From Gnetum montanum (lineage: Eukaryota; Streptophyta; Gnetopsida; Gnetales; Gnetaceae): a stretch of 64,000 bases of DNA. Shown here one piece after another: positions 63,171-64,000 of the stretch. Below the pieces are notes generated by a model. That model was not told where the DNA came from. It saw only the letters and a program-made list of their open reading frames with translations, and searched no databases. Position numbers and translations under genes: made by a program. The stretch lies in assembly GCA_015680685.1 (NCBI GenBank), contig MNCI01011957.1, positions 186,877 through 250,876 of the forward strand, in the 5' to 3' direction. Every line of letters begins with the position of its first letter. Positions within the stretch are counted from its first letter, which is position 1.

Positions 63171-64000
63171 AGAAATCTTAACTTTGATTGCTTTTATTGA
63201 AAATAAAGCCCAATACATAAATTTGGAGAACAACACTAACTTTGGATAGTAATTTGGATTGCTATCTTTCTTGTCAATTTTTTTAGCATACTGTGATTTT
63301 CACTTTTCTTCCACCTTTATTCCTTGATAGCTAGTGTTGATGTCAACATTCCCATGAGTACATGGAGCCATTGATTGATGAGTTTAACTACTATGGTAGG
63401 GTTTCACAACTTCAGGTCATCCCCTCTTTTAAACCAATTGCATAAGACATAAGGGTGCATCTGGAAAGTATTATTTAATCTTTGAGTTATTAAATGTGAT
63501 ACATAGGTAATGTTGAATGCTTTTGGATCGTGTAGCATCATGACAAATGAAACTTCAACAATAACCTTGCTAAGAATGTTATTCTATTCATGTTTAAGAC
63601 TGAATATAAACCCATGAATAAATGCCAATGAATAAAAAGGATATCAAGTCGCTGAAAGCATGGAACCCACTCAAATCTTATCTAGAGAGACTTAACTCAC
63701 AAATTTAAGAAAGAACATCAAAGCATCTGACACAAACCAATGAAAACGAAACTTCTGCGGTCATGAAAAGTTTAATTATAGGGACAAATGCTTCGAGACA
63801 TGGATCTCAGGTTGACGTAAGGTTCATTGCCATGGTGCAGAACGGGTTCAACCAAAGCTACAAATACTTAGAGCTTCACACAGGAGCAGAATTAACTTTG
63901 CCATTTAAAACATGTTTGGATTTGTGGATTCGCATATGTGAATCCCTGGTTTAAGGCCAGTGGAGGTGCTTATGAGTTTTTAAAAATTTTCTGGTAGCAT
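63171..64000. other. No recognisable gene
   Basis: AT-rich; may hold first exons of the Ulp1-type gene (minus), but I find no convincing motif. A 63-codon plus-strand frame at 63,763-63,954 shows no family resemblance. Confidence 0.4.

Noticed and set aside
1-64000. tRNA or rRNA genes
   Set aside because: I saw no cloverleaf with A and B boxes and no rRNA core sequence on reading both strands.

Overview
This is nuclear DNA of a land plant with a large, repeat-filled genome. A gymnosperm such as a conifer is my best guess (inference); the sequence directly shows only plant-type LTR retrotransposons and degraded plant gene pieces. I see no intact host gene. Almost everything from 3.1 to 58.2 kb is LTR retrotransposon sequence, inserted one element into another and decayed mainly by C-to-T changes (CAG, CAA, CGA and TGG codons turned into stops).

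Layout. 1-0.9 kb: tail of a PP2C phosphatase pseudogene (-). 1.2-2.05 kb: Ty3/gypsy RT/RNase H remnant (-). 3.1-4.8 kb: probable LTR, primer site and gag fragment of another gypsy family (+), cut at 4,813 by a family-A LTR. 4.8-7.34 kb: family-A 3' LTR and 3' leader (-). 7.35-9.74 kb: family-A gag/protease remnant and LTR (+). 9,741-27,858: one nearly complete 18.1 kb element, here called B (-), with a CCACA target duplication, sitting inside that LTR. 27.86-28.49 kb: rest of the interrupted LTR. 28,491-55,830: a family-A element, E2 (+), whose gag is split by a second complete 17.0 kb family-A element, E1 (30,553-47,590, +), and whose protease is split by a solo LTR (49,493-51,249, -, target duplication GGGAG). 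55.8-58.2 kb: 3' end of a different element, C, with a decayed coiled-coil ORF and its LTR. 58.2-60.8 kb: tandem repeats, including an array with a higher-order period near 493 bp. 61.1-63.2 kb: decayed Ulp1-type (C48) protease gene (-).

Elements A and B belong to the Tat-type branch of Ty3/gypsy: after RT and the usual RNase H they carry a second RNase H, then integrase. They share the LTR start (TGAAACACCAC), a primer-binding site of the form TTGGTGCTANAAGGAGGG, and an inverted repeat over the polypurine tract.

The most interesting feature is that both families are split into two sense units (gag-protease, and a separate RT-RH-aRH-INT ORF), with an antisense, intron-containing gene of about 1,070 codons between them. 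In B this gene (16,580-21,101, +) has a TATA box, eight exons with GT-AG introns, and an upstream region built of the same GCGTATACGC dyads as the LTR of B. A decayed homologue in E1 (about 37,175-40,720, -) has the same position, the same orientation and at least two matching intron borders. Arrays of short repeats built on TTAAACT or ATAAACT mark the module borders. Coordinates of decayed regions are approximate; no database search was possible.
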